A stretch of 7,459 nucleotides of DNA from Oscillospiraceae bacterium (GCA_017532355.1 JAFXJK010000065.1:1-7459), one strand, 5' to 3'; counted from the stretch's first letter, positions 1 to 7,115 are shown. Translations and numbers: made by a program. The notes: generated from the letters alone by a model not told the origin.

Positions 1-12
1 AAGAAAGCTCAT
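1..12 (-). CDS. 5' end of a gene translationally coupled to tnpV (partial)
   Basis: On the minus strand an ATG at 12-10 overlaps the tnpV stop codon in the four-base arrangement ATGA. A strong Shine-Dalgarno, GGAGG, lies at 24-20 inside the tnpV 3' end, seven bases before that ATG. Only four codons (Met-Ser-Phe-Leu) are visible before the window ends, so no product can be named. The overlap plus the well-placed ribosome binding site suggest a downstream gene translated together with tnpV, probably another gene of the same mobile element. Confidence 0.45.
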
Positions 13-395
13 TTCCGCACCTCCATTGAATAAACAAAATCCTTTAACACAAATTCTTCTGCTGAATGGCGAATGTTGTTCATAGCACCTACCCAAGCCA
101 TTTGGTCTTTTGCTTTTAGTTCCTCGGTAAAGCCTTGTTTGACCGCCATATCTTTTATAAGATTATTAACCATTTCTTTTGCGGTTGTGTCAATTTCTTC
201 AAGATATGCAAGCCAAGTTCCGTTAAGCATTTTCATTGAGTAGAAAGCAGGGCGATTTTCTTTGATAAATATTGAGTGTAATCTGCCATACTTCCCAATG
301 TTGTAAACTTTGTCATCGGGAACCGTTAAGTTTGGAATGTAGTAATCACCATTCCTTACATACTCAATTCCGTTTTCAATAAATTTTTCTTTCAT
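9..395 (-). CDS. tnpV: TnpV family transposon-encoded protein
   Basis: This 128-residue protein matches my recollection of TnpV, a small protein of unknown biochemical role carried by Tn4451-type and related integrative elements of Clostridia. Diagnostic stretches are GDYYIPNL near residues 17-24, an IGKYGR motif near 33-38, and the C-terminal LKAKDQMAWVGAMNN segment followed by an acidic helix. Length is normal for the family (about 120-130 residues) and the frame is intact. The ATG start is supported by AAAGGAGG at 413-406, ten bases upstream. The gene is visibly AT-richer than the host genes to its right (60-base samples of about 37-43% GC against about 55% in the flippase), which fits horizontal acquisition. 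No recombinase or transposase is visible here, so the element is either cut by the window edge or reduced to a remnant. Confidence 0.85.
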   Translation of the reverse strand: MKEKFIENGIEYVRNGDYYIPNLTVPDDKVYNIGKYGRLHSIFIKENRPAFYSMKMLNGTWLAYLEEIDTTAKEMVNNLIKDMAVKQGFTEELKAKDQMAWVGAMNNIRHSAEEFVLKDFVYSMEVRK

Positions 396-428
396 AGCGT
401 AAACGCCTCCTTTAAATTTGGTATCTTC

Positions 429-457
429 ATTTTATCAAAAGGCATTTAATTTGACGA
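429..457 (-). promoter_or_regulatory. Candidate promoter of tnpV
   Basis: Reading the minus strand, a -35-like TCGTCA (457-452) is followed by a 17-base spacer and a -10-like TAAAAT (434-429). The -10 matches the sigma-A consensus at five of six positions, the -35 at four of six. Its position, about 35 bases before the tnpV start and just after the terminator of the preceding operon, suits an independent tnpV promoter. Confidence 0.5.
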
Positions 458-467
458 ATGTGCGGAT

Positions 468-507
468 AAAAAGAAAAGAGGAAAACCCATTTTACTGAGT
501 TTTCCTC
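468..507 (-). terminator. Rho-independent terminator of the flippase operon
   Basis: GAGGAAAAC at 478-486 and GTTTTCCTC at 499-507 form a perfect 9-bp stem around a 12-base loop. On the minus strand the stem is followed by the T-rich run TTTTCTTTTT (477-468). It lies about 75 bases past the flippase stop codon and is oriented to end the minus-strand operon before the tnpV promoter. The other strand has no comparable T-run after the stem. Confidence 0.75.
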
Positions 508-583
508 ATCTTCTTACCTCGCAATGCTCGTGTCCCTATCAACTGTCCTTAGGAACCCGATGCAAAACCCTGAGAGTTTTTAT

Positions 584-2183
584 TTATTTCTTAAACAGTA
601 TTTTTGCTATCTTATCGCCCTTTGGGAGGCCTTTGACATCGTCCTCCGTGATTCCCTTTGAAAAGAGCATTGCGATGAAGTAAACGATAACACCGACGCC
701 GATTGACGCAACAACTCCGATAAAGTTTCCGACAAACGGAAGAGCTATTCTGTACACGCCGAATACCACAGCTCCCATTATAACAGACGAGATAAGCGGA
801 CGGAGATATGTCGCGAGGAAGTTTGGCTTAAACTTTACAAGATGCACGAGGAAAATCATATTCATTACCGTTATGAGCACATAACAGAGAACCGTTCCTA
901 CCGCCGCGCCCGAGAGCTCAACGCCCGGGATTGCGATAAGTATATAGTTCGCGAAAATCTTTACAACCGCACCGCAGAGCATCGTGATGAGCGGAAGTGT
1001 CGCGTGTCCGAGCGCCTGCATTGAGGTTGAAGTAAGCGATGATGCGCAGAGGAAGAACGACGCAATGCCGAGAATCGAGAGAACGGGAGCCGCTATCGCG
1101 ACATCCGCCTGCGAGTGGTAAAGAATAGAGAGAATCGGCTTTGAGAGAACGGAGATTCCGACAGATGCAGGAAGAGTAAAGATTATGACTATCCTAAGTG
1201 CCGAGAGAAGCGTCTCGTGAAGCTTCTTTGTGTCTCCTACCGCGTGAGCGGCTGAGATTGTCGGCGTTACGCTGACATTCAGCGAAATTATAATCGACGG
1301 AACAAGGTTAAAGAGCGGAAGCGCGTAGTTTTCGTAAATTCCGAAAAGGCTTGTCGTCTGCTCAAAATTGTACCCGAGCGACTCGAGTCGGTTCGTTATG
1401 AGGAACATATCTATCGTGCTCGTAATGTTCATTACGAGCGAGCCGATTGTTACGGGAACTGCAATGTTCCAAAAGCGAAGAAAGAATCTCGCCACTTTTT
1501 CTGCTTTCAAGTGTCTCGCCGCCTGTCCTGCCTTCCTTTTTTCTCATATGTACGGCAAAGCCCACCATGAGAAGCACCGTAAGGACTGTTCCCGTCGTGA
1601 TTCCGAGGATTATGCCTGCTGAAACGAACTTTTCTTCAAAGCCCCAGGACAGAAGCATCCACGCAAGCGCAAGACCGATGAGAAGTCTGGACAGCGCCTC
1701 AATTATCTGCGAAAGCGCTGTCGGCACCATGTTCTCGTGGCCCTGGAAGTATCCGCGGAAACCTGCCGTGACCGCCATGAAGAGGACTGCAGGAGCAAGC
1801 GCAATTATGCTTACCGAGGCGTTTATGTCGTTTGTCGCAAGCGCAAGCGGTTTTGCAAGGCCTATGAGAGCTATCATTCCGACAGCACCGATACCGATAC
1901 AGAGGGATATGGCAGTTCTGAAAATCTTTTTCGTCTCACGCGGTCTTCCGAGAGCACGGCTTTCTGAAATCATCTTCGATATCGCAATCGGAAGTCCTGC
2001 CGTTGCAATAGTCAGAAGTATAGAATAGTAGCGGTAAGCTATGCTGTAAAGCCCCATCGTGTATTCTCCGACGAGGTTCGTAAGCGGTATGCGGAAAACC
2101 GCACCGATTACCTTAACCATAATGCTTGCAATTGCAAGAATCAGCGCGCCTTTTACAAAGGACGCTTCTTTTTTCTGCGTCAA
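584..2183 (-). pseudogene. SpoVB/MurJ-like polysaccharide or lipid-II-type flippase, frameshifted
   Basis: The gene encodes a multi-TM MOP/MATE-superfamily flippase close to the stage V sporulation protein B group, which moves lipid-linked sugar precursors across the membrane. The first TM region is typical (ILAIASIMVKVIGAVFRIPLTN), followed by a LLTIATAGLPIAISK-type segment. Translation begins at TTG (2183), 21 bases after the previous stop, behind a purine-rich AAGAGAG. The frame breaks near residue 238: the first frame continues as nonsense to 1362, while the family sequence (NIAVPVTIGSLVMNIT) resumes in another frame and runs to 584. Removing one base from CTTTTGG (1475-1469) joins SGEILSSLL to NIAVPVTIG and restores about 532 residues, a normal length. 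An internal TTG at 1510 gives a 308-residue fragment without an evident ribosome binding site. SpoVB itself or another paralogue cannot be told apart here. Confidence 0.85.
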
Positions 2184-2204
2184 GATGTCTTCACTCTCTT
2201 TCTT

Positions 2205-3334
2205 TTATATGTCGAGAAGCATTACTCTCTGAAGTATTCCACCGTCCGACTCGCGAAATGCTTCGTAAAAACCGTATTTTTCGTAGAACCTGCGCGCCGC
2301 GGTATTCGTTTCCGCAACCCGTACGCTTATATGTTTTTTACCGAGTGCACGGTATCTGCTCATTGCATGACCTACAAGCTGGATACCGTAGCGCTTTCTG
2401 CGATATTCCGGCGCGAGATACAAAAACGATATGTGACCTGCCGAAGGGTAAACCTTCGCAGTCGGGTCAAGCTCAATCATACCGATTTCGCCCTCGGGAA
2501 GGTGTCCGAAAACGATGCTTTCCGCATCTTTTCTGAGTGATTTCCTTGCGCGTCGGTCAATGCGTGAAAAATCAATGTTGCCACAACCGAAAACCTCTCC
2601 CTCGCCAAGGCGGTGATACTCGCGTATCTTATCCGCGTCTTCAGGCAGCGTTGCGTTTTTAAACCATACGTTTTTGCCGCCGCCCTCGCGCACCCAGGAC
2701 ATTCCGTCGTCAAACCCGGGAAGCGTGCGGAGGTGGTCGTTATTGTTTGAAAAAACCTCAGTATATTTTCCGCCGTCTGCACGGAAGTGGCTGACGCAGG
2801 TATTATCGCCCCATTCGGCGTGCTCAACGCCCGTGAGGTCATCGCCGCTCCGAAGCCCGTGCATAAGCATCCGTATCGTCGCGCCGTGGCTGACGATTGC
2901 TATTGCCTTTCCGTCGTTTTCGGAAACAACTTCATCAAGCGCCGCTTTCGCGCGTCTGTAAACATCAAAGTACGTCTCGCTTCCCTCGACGGAAAACTCA
3001 AGTGGGTTTGTCCCCCACGCATTGTATTCTTCGGCATACGATGAAACAAGCTCGCCCCAGGGTCTGTCTTCCCAGACGCCGAAGCCTATTTCACGGAATG
3101 CCGGCATTTTTACAACCTCAAGCCCTTTCGGCTCATATATCGCCTTTGCGGTTTCAAGCGTTCTTGTGAGGAGCTTGAATACACGCGGTCGATGTGGATA
3201 TTGCAAAACCTCTTCGAAAGCGCTTCTATCTGCAGATATCCTTTCGGCGTGACAAGACCGTCAAAGTGTCCGTAAACGCGACGGGTAAGATTGCCGAACG
3301 ACTCGGCATGGCGGACAAAATATATGTCTGTCAT
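2205..3334 (-). pseudogene. Histidine phosphatase-GNAT acetyltransferase fusion, frameshifted
   Basis: Two domains are encoded in one gene. The N-terminal part is a phosphoglycerate-mutase-like histidine phosphatase: it starts with IYFVRHAES (phospho-acceptor His9), has LTRTLETA, FREIGFGVWED and VSHGATIR with the second catalytic His. The C-terminal 160 or so residues are a GNAT N-acetyltransferase fold, with a motif-A-like LAPEYRRKRYG and the family-typical NTAARRFYEKYGF. The start ATG (3334) follows a GGGGAAAGAG site, 19 bases after the upstream stop. The frame is broken near residue 55: one frame (3334 to 3110) reads VYSSSSQERL, another (to 2205) reads KLLTRTLETA. Adding one C to the CC at 3171-3170 gives VYSSSLTRTLETA and an intact protein of about 376 residues. 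Histidine phosphatases act on varied phosphate esters and GNATs on varied amines, so substrates are unknown. Confidence 0.85.
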
Positions 3335-3353
3335 TTATCTCTTTCCCCACAAT

Positions 3354-4181
3354 CTAAAAGCATATTTTAAGCTCGCGCGCAAGCTTTTCGGCAGAAGCGC
3401 GCACTCTCTCGGAGTATGCCCCGTCTCCCTCCGGCTCGGTAAGGACGCGAGATACATAGACAAGACCGCCGAGGCCCTTCATGTCAAACGCGCCGCTTAT
3501 ATCGCGCGCCGCAACCTTCTCACCGTCATAACCCGTAATTATAAACGGCATCTTCTTATACATTCTGCGAAGCTCGGAAAGCGTTGCATTGGAAACGCCG
3601 CCGAGGGAAACACCGATTTCTGAATATCCCATCTGCCCTGCTCTGTCTTCTGCAAGGCGGTTTGTTCTCTCCATTACCGCGCGCCAGACACTTCGCGTTC
3701 CTGCGACGAGGTCACTTACCTCGCTCGGAGAGCCGTATTCTGCACGGGCGACCACAAACACACTCTTGTCGCTTCTCTCAAAAAGCGGCGAGAGTCCGTC
3801 TGTTCCGAAGTACGGACAGACTGTTACACAGTCTGCATCCATTGTATCAAAATAAAGCTCTGCCGCAGTCTGCGCGCCTTTCGGCTCACCGCTGCATTTC
3901 GCATCCGCTATCGTAAAAAGACCTTTTTCTTTTGCATAGGAAATCGCATCTGCAATAGTTTCCGTTCCGTACGGAAGAAGTGCAGGAACATTCACCGATA
4001 CAGCAGGGATAATATCGCAAAGCGCTCCGATGAGAGTGCGGTTGAAGTTGCGCACCGCTTCCGCCTTATCTGAATATGCCCGCATAAATTCAAGCGGAAG
4101 AGATGCATATCCCATATCAAGACCAAGGATACACGGAGAAGCTCCCATTGCTATTTTTGTAATAAGTGAATCTATTTTCAT
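3354..4181 (-). CDS. PyrF-like (type 2 OMP decarboxylase family) protein with degraded active site
   Basis: The 275-residue TIM-barrel-type sequence follows type 2 orotidine-5'-phosphate decarboxylases end to end: GLD near residues 20-22, CDIIPAV near 55-61, YAKEKGL at 82-88, PYFGTDG at 123-129, ITGYDG at 215-220, and a late SR pair at 244-245. OMP decarboxylase makes UMP from OMP. By my alignment from memory, Asp22, Asp93, Lys95 and Arg245 remain. The Lys of the KPQ motif is Ser62, its neighbouring Glu is Leu69, and the last Asp of DxKxxD (normally DxKRGD) is Gly98. The GAQGG phosphate-loop motif is also lost. It may therefore bind a ligand without decarboxylating OMP, or do a different reaction. 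GAGGGA lies six bases before the ATG. It is the first gene of the minus-strand operon, 19 bases before the phosphatase gene. Family call is firm; function is not. Confidence 0.8.
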   Translation of the reverse strand: MKIDSLITKIAMGASPCILGLDMGYASLPLEFMRAYSDKAEAVRNFNRTLIGALCDIIPAVSVNVPALLPYGTETIADAISYAKEKGLFTIADAKCSGEPKGAQTAAELYFDTMDADCVTVCPYFGTDGLSPLFERSDKSVFVVARAEYGSPSEVSDLVAGTRSVWRAVMERTNRLAEDRAGQMGYSEIGVSLGGVSNATLSELRRMYKKMPFIITGYDGEKVAARDISGAFDMKGLGGLVYVSRVLTEPEGDGAYSERVRASAEKLARELKICF

Positions 4182-4207
4182 AATTTATCCCTCTTTTCAC
4201 AAAATAT

Positions 4208-4213
4208 ATTATA
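4208..4213 (-). promoter_or_regulatory. Candidate -10 element for the PyrF-like operon
   Basis: On the minus strand a perfect TATAAT sits at 4213-4208, about 26 bases before the start codon, inside GATATAATATA. No good -35 hexamer lies 16-18 bases upstream (TATACT at best). The whole segment is A/T-rich, so a chance match is possible. Confidence 0.4.
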
Positions 4214-4246
4214 TCATAAATTTAAACCAAAGTATATATTTTTATC

Positions 4247-4275
4247 TTGACCGAAATGCAAAAATATAGTATCCT
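4247..4275 (+). promoter_or_regulatory. Sigma-A-type promoter of the transporter operon
   Basis: TTGACC (4247-4252) and TATCCT (4270-4275) are separated by exactly 17 bases. Five of six -35 bases and four of six -10 bases match consensus. Transcription would start near 4282, giving a leader of about 47 bases. Confidence 0.6.
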
Positions 4276-4313
4276 TATTCTGGTACTTTTGTATCTCTAC
4301 CATATTATATATT

Positions 4314-4320
4314 TAGGGGG
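4314..4320 (+). promoter_or_regulatory. Ribosome binding site deciding a TTG start
   Basis: TAGGGGG ends eight bases before TTG at 4329. No ATG or GTG lies at suitable spacing, so this site fixes the unusual TTG start of the transporter. The next residues (KRGSWASSFGF) match the N-terminus expected of the family. Confidence 0.7.
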
Positions 4321-4328
4321 ACTTTACT

Positions 4329-5789
4329 TTGGAAAACAATAAACGTGGCTCTTGGGCCTCAAGCTTCGGCTTTATTATGTCTGCCGTAGGATCGGCAGTC
4401 GGACTCGGCAATATCTGGGGCTTTCCTTTTAAGATGGGAAAGTCAGGCGGTTTTACTTTCCTTATCATCTATATTCTCATCTCCGTAACCGTCGGTATCA
4501 CTATGATGGTGTCTGAGCTTGCAATCGGCAGAAAGACCGGTAAGAACCCGATCGGTGCTTACAGAGAAATTTCCAAAAAATCAACCTTCCTCGGTTGGAT
4601 GGCTGTTATCGCGCCTTTCCTTATCTTAAGCTTCTACACCGTCCTCGGTGCATACTGCCTTGAGTACATGATTCTTAATGTATCAAATATCGTTACCGGC
4701 GCTGCAGCCGTATCAGGTGCCGAGTCATTCTCCGCGATGCTCACAAGCCCTGTATCCTCTCTTATCTATACTCTTGTTTTCATAGCTCTTTGTTACATCA
4801 TCAACCGTGGCGGTGTTTCCGGCGGTATTGAGAAGTTCAACAAAATCGGTATGCCTGCCCTTTTTGTTATGCTCGTTATCATCGTTATCCGCTCCGTTAC
4901 CCTTCCGAACGCTGTTGAAGGTCTTAAGTATATGTTCGTTCCCGGTTACTCCGTAAGCGCAGGCTTCGTCGATAAGGCTCCAAGCCTTATCACCGTCATC
5001 GCAACAGCAGGCGGACAGGTCTTCTTCTCGCTCTCTCTTGCTATGGGTATTATGATTACCTACGGCTCATATCTCAAAAAAGATGCAAGCCTCGTAAAGA
5101 ACTCTCTTGTAATCTCCTCATGCGATACGCTTGTTGCGCTTCTTGCAGGTCTTGCAGTTTTGCCTGCCGCCATCTCTACGGGTATTTCACAGGGTGTTCC
5201 GCTTAACGAAATCCAACTCGGCGGTCCGAAGCTTCTCTACATCACGCTGCAAGACGTTTTCAACTCCATGGGTGCTATCGGTCCCGTGTTCGGTGCTATT
5301 TTCTATCTTCTCGTAGTTATCGCTGCAATTACCTCAACCATTTCTCTTCTTGAGGTTGTTTCGGCATACTTCATCGACCGCAACATCGAGCGAGGTCGCG
5401 ATCCAAAGAGAAACAAGGCTATTCTCTGGGTCTGCGTTGCAGTTGCGGCAGAAGCTGCAATCGTAGCAATCGATGGTCTCGGTTCAAACGGTCTTTGGGT
5501 TCCTTTCCAGAAGACATTCGGTATTATCGGTTCTTTCAACGATTGCTGGCTTGACTTTATCGATACTATTGCAGAGGGCTTCCTCATGCCGCTCGGCGCT
5601 CTCATTATGAGCATTCTCATCGCGTGGATACTCAAGCCCAAAACAATTCTCGAGGAAGTAAACGGAAACAAGAAGTGCTTCTTCTCTACATTCTACAAAA
5701 TCTGCATGCGCTTTGTTGTTCCGGTTATCATGCTTCTCGTTTTCCTCGGCCAGATAGATTCCTTCTTCGGTCTCGGAATCTTCAAATAA
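4329..5789 (+). CDS. SNF/NSS family sodium-dependent (probably amino acid) symporter
   Basis: An inner-membrane protein of 486 residues with about 11 TM segments, the usual size for short bacterial neurotransmitter:sodium symporters. It imports a small amino-acid-like solute with Na+. Family marks: RGSWAS at 6-11 (inner-gate Arg and Trp), the unwound TM1 motif SAVGLGNIW at 22-30, SELAIGR in TM2 (62-68), AGGQVFFSLSLAMG in TM6 (227-240), and an ITSTIS segment in TM8 (334-339) that fits the Na2-site Thr-Ser pair. Gly31 stands where LeuT and most relatives have the outer-gate Arg; an Asp at 412 may be the retained partner. In TM6, Met239 replaces the usual pocket Phe. These changes suggest a subfamily with altered gating or substrate, so I do not name the substrate. 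It is the first gene of the plus-strand operon; its stop is three bases before the methyltransferase start. Confidence 0.9.
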   Translation: MENNKRGSWASSFGFIMSAVGSAVGLGNIWGFPFKMGKSGGFTFLIIYILISVTVGITMMVSELAIGRKTGKNPIGAYREISKKSTFLGWMAVIAPFLILSFYTVLGAYCLEYMILNVSNIVTGAAAVSGAESFSAMLTSPVSSLIYTLVFIALCYIINRGGVSGGIEKFNKIGMPALFVMLVIIVIRSVTLPNAVEGLKYMFVPGYSVSAGFVDKAPSLITVIATAGGQVFFSLSLAMGIMITYGSYLKKDASLVKNSLVISSCDTLVALLAGLAVLPAAISTGISQGVPLNEIQLGGPKLLYITLQDVFNSMGAIGPVFGAIFYLLVVIAAITSTISLLEVVSAYFIDRNIERGRDPKRNKAILWVCVAVAAEAAIVAIDGLGSNGLWVPFQKTFGIIGSFNDCWLDFIDTIAEGFLMPLGALIMSILIAWILKPKTILEEVNGNKKCFFSTFYKICMRFVVPVIMLLVFLGQIDSFFGLGIFK

Positions 5790-5792
5790 GCT

Positions 5793-6542
5793 ATGAGCCA
5801 ATACGAAGGTCTTGCAAACTGCTACGACGAGTTTACGGAGGATGTCTCCTATCCCCGTTGGGCAGACTATTTTGAAAAGCTATTTAAAAGTCATAATACA
5901 GAAGTCTCAAGCATTCTTGACCTTGCCTGCGGCACAGGCACGCTTTCCTTTATCCTTGCCGAGCGCGGATACGAGGTCATAGGCGTTGACGCATCAAGCG
6001 ATATGCTCTCGCAGGCAGCGGCAAAGCCCTGCCCCGAGGGTGCGATTCCTCCTCTTTTTCTCTGTCAGGAGATGGAGGAGCTCGACCTTTACGGCACAGT
6101 TGACGCTGCCGTCTCAAGCCTTGACAGCATAAGCTATCTCGACGGTTTTGACGCGCTTGATGCGACCCTTTCTCGACTTCGCTTCTTTATCCGTCCGGGT
6201 GGACTTTTCATCTTCGACGTCAACACGGAGCATAAGTTTCATACAATCGACGGCGAGTGCTTTATGCGTGACGGAGAGGACAATGTCTGCATCTGGCGCT
6301 CGGCGTACGATGAAGACGAGAAACGCTGTCTTATGATGGTCGATGTTTTCAAACGCGAGGGTGAGCTTTGGTCGCGCTCCTTTGAAGAGCACGAGGAGTA
6401 CGCCTTTTCGGAAAAAGAAATTTTAAAAGCTCTTGAAGAAAACGGGTTTTCACTCGAAGCTTCTTACGATGAGCTTTGTGACGCTCCGCCACACGACGAG
6501 AGTATGCGCGTTTTCTACGTTGCGAGAAGACGCGAAGAATAA
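5793..6542 (+). CDS. Class I SAM-dependent methyltransferase (YqeM-like)
   Basis: This 249-residue soluble protein has the Rossmann methyltransferase core. Motif I is ILDLACGTGTLS at 41-52, the adenosine-ribose acidic residue is Asp66 in VIGVDAS, motif IV lies in the DAAVSSLDSISYL stretch, and a RPGGLFIFDVNT segment follows. The N-terminal YEGLANCYDEFTEDVSYPRWADYFE resembles the small YqeM-type methyltransferases of Firmicutes, whose substrate is not established as far as I know. The gene begins three bases after the transporter stop, with no good Shine-Dalgarno (only AATAAG close by), so it probably depends on translational coupling. The frame is complete. Methyltransferase class is firm; whether it acts on a small molecule linked to the transporter is open. 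Confidence 0.85.
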   Translation: MSQYEGLANCYDEFTEDVSYPRWADYFEKLFKSHNTEVSSILDLACGTGTLSFILAERGYEVIGVDASSDMLSQAAAKPCPEGAIPPLFLCQEMEELDLYGTVDAAVSSLDSISYLDGFDALDATLSRLRFFIRPGGLFIFDVNTEHKFHTIDGECFMRDGEDNVCIWRSAYDEDEKRCLMMVDVFKREGELWSRSFEEHEEYAFSEKEILKALEENGFSLEASYDELCDAPPHDESMRVFYVARRREE

Positions 6543-6554
6543 ACAGTTTTATAC

Positions 6555-6560
6555 AGGAGG
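6555..6560 (+). promoter_or_regulatory. Ribosome binding site deciding a GTG start
   Basis: A perfect AGGAGG lies eight bases before GTG at 6569. A GTG at 6560 in the same frame overlaps the last base of this site and cannot be served by it, so 6569 is the better start. Confidence 0.8.
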
Positions 6561-6568
6561 TGTTTTGC

Positions 6569-7102
6569 GTGGCACTTGGTTTTGTCAGAAGCGAGCTTGA
6601 AATAAAAACGCTCACTCTTTATGTTCTCAATCATATAAATATGCCTGTCTCTTTTGACGAGCTTATGCAGATGGTCTTTGTCGATGATGCGATAAATTAT
6701 TTCAATTTCGCAGATTACTTGAACGGTATGGTGAAAACCGAGCATGTTGCGCTCTCCACCGATACCGGTATGGATAAATACACGATAACAAAAAAGGGTA
6801 TCCGCGACCTCACGGCAATCAAAAGCTCCGTTCCCGGCTCAGTTCTAAAAAAAGCCGAGAAAGCGTGCGATAAGGTTCGCGAGGAAATCTCCCGCAAAAA
6901 TCTCGTGAAAGTAAATATCGAAGAAGACGGTGGCGTTTACCGCGCGCTTTGCTCTCTTTCGGATGATACAGGCGAGGTCTTCTCGTTCTCAATGACCGCC
7001 GCCTCTCGCGAAGGTGCAAAATCCGTTACCGCAAACTTCTACAAAAACGCCGAGCGCATTTATAACGAATTTCTGCGCTCGGTGCTTGACACGTCCAATT
7101 AA
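6569..7102 (+). CDS. DUF4364 family protein, putative winged-helix regulator
   Basis: The start is GTG at 6569, behind a perfect AGGAGG; the product is 177 residues (MALGFVRSELEIKTLTLYVLNHI...). It matches the pattern I recall for DUF4364, a family found mainly in Clostridia. It has an N-terminal helix-rich part (ELEIKTLTLYVLNHINMPVSFDELMQM, DDAINYFNFADYLNGMV), a wing-like strand ending in YTITKKGIRDL near residues 71-81, and a C-terminal alpha/beta part (NLVKVNIEEDGG, VFSFSMTAASREGAKSV) ending in a helix. The first 80 residues read as a winged helix, so DNA binding is plausible but not shown. It sits 26 bases after the methyltransferase and is probably the last gene of the transporter operon. 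No convincing terminator follows it before the tRNA promoter. Confidence 0.75.
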   Translation: MALGFVRSELEIKTLTLYVLNHINMPVSFDELMQMVFVDDAINYFNFADYLNGMVKTEHVALSTDTGMDKYTITKKGIRDLTAIKSSVPGSVLKKAEKACDKVREEISRKNLVKVNIEEDGGVYRALCSLSDDTGEVFSFSMTAASREGAKSVTANFYKNAERIYNEFLRSVLDTSN

Positions 7103-7115
7103 TTTCAAAAAACTA

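Larger units (their letters stand above)
4182..4328. other. AT-rich divergent intergenic region
   Basis: These 147 bases separate the two divergent operons and hold the start signals for both. I see a clear plus-strand promoter and a weaker minus-strand -10, but no gene, no strong operator palindrome and no recognisable riboswitch. A leader of about 45 bases precedes the transporter start. Confidence 0.7.

Noticed and set aside
564..580. Second terminator just after the flippase stop (AAAAC/GTTTT)
   Set aside because: Only five A-T-rich pairs, and on the minus strand no T-run follows; the hairpin at 478-507 is far better.
1466..1475. Programmed ribosomal frameshift in the flippase gene (CTT-T slip)
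   Set aside because: There is no stop codon or rare codon at the shift point, no upstream Shine-Dalgarno-like stimulator and no clear downstream structure. SpoVB-like genes are not known to me to use frameshifting.
1447..2028. Long plus-strand reading frame opposite the flippase gene
   Set aside because: It is a shadow of the minus-strand gene, with no ribosome binding site and no family resemblance.
4276..4328. Riboswitch or T-box in the transporter leader
   Set aside because: The leader is only about 47 bases, A/T-rich, with no conserved motif or terminator/antiterminator pair.
6560..6568. Earlier GTG start for the DUF4364 gene at 6560
   Set aside because: It overlaps the AGGAGG site itself; the GTG at 6569 has ideal spacing.
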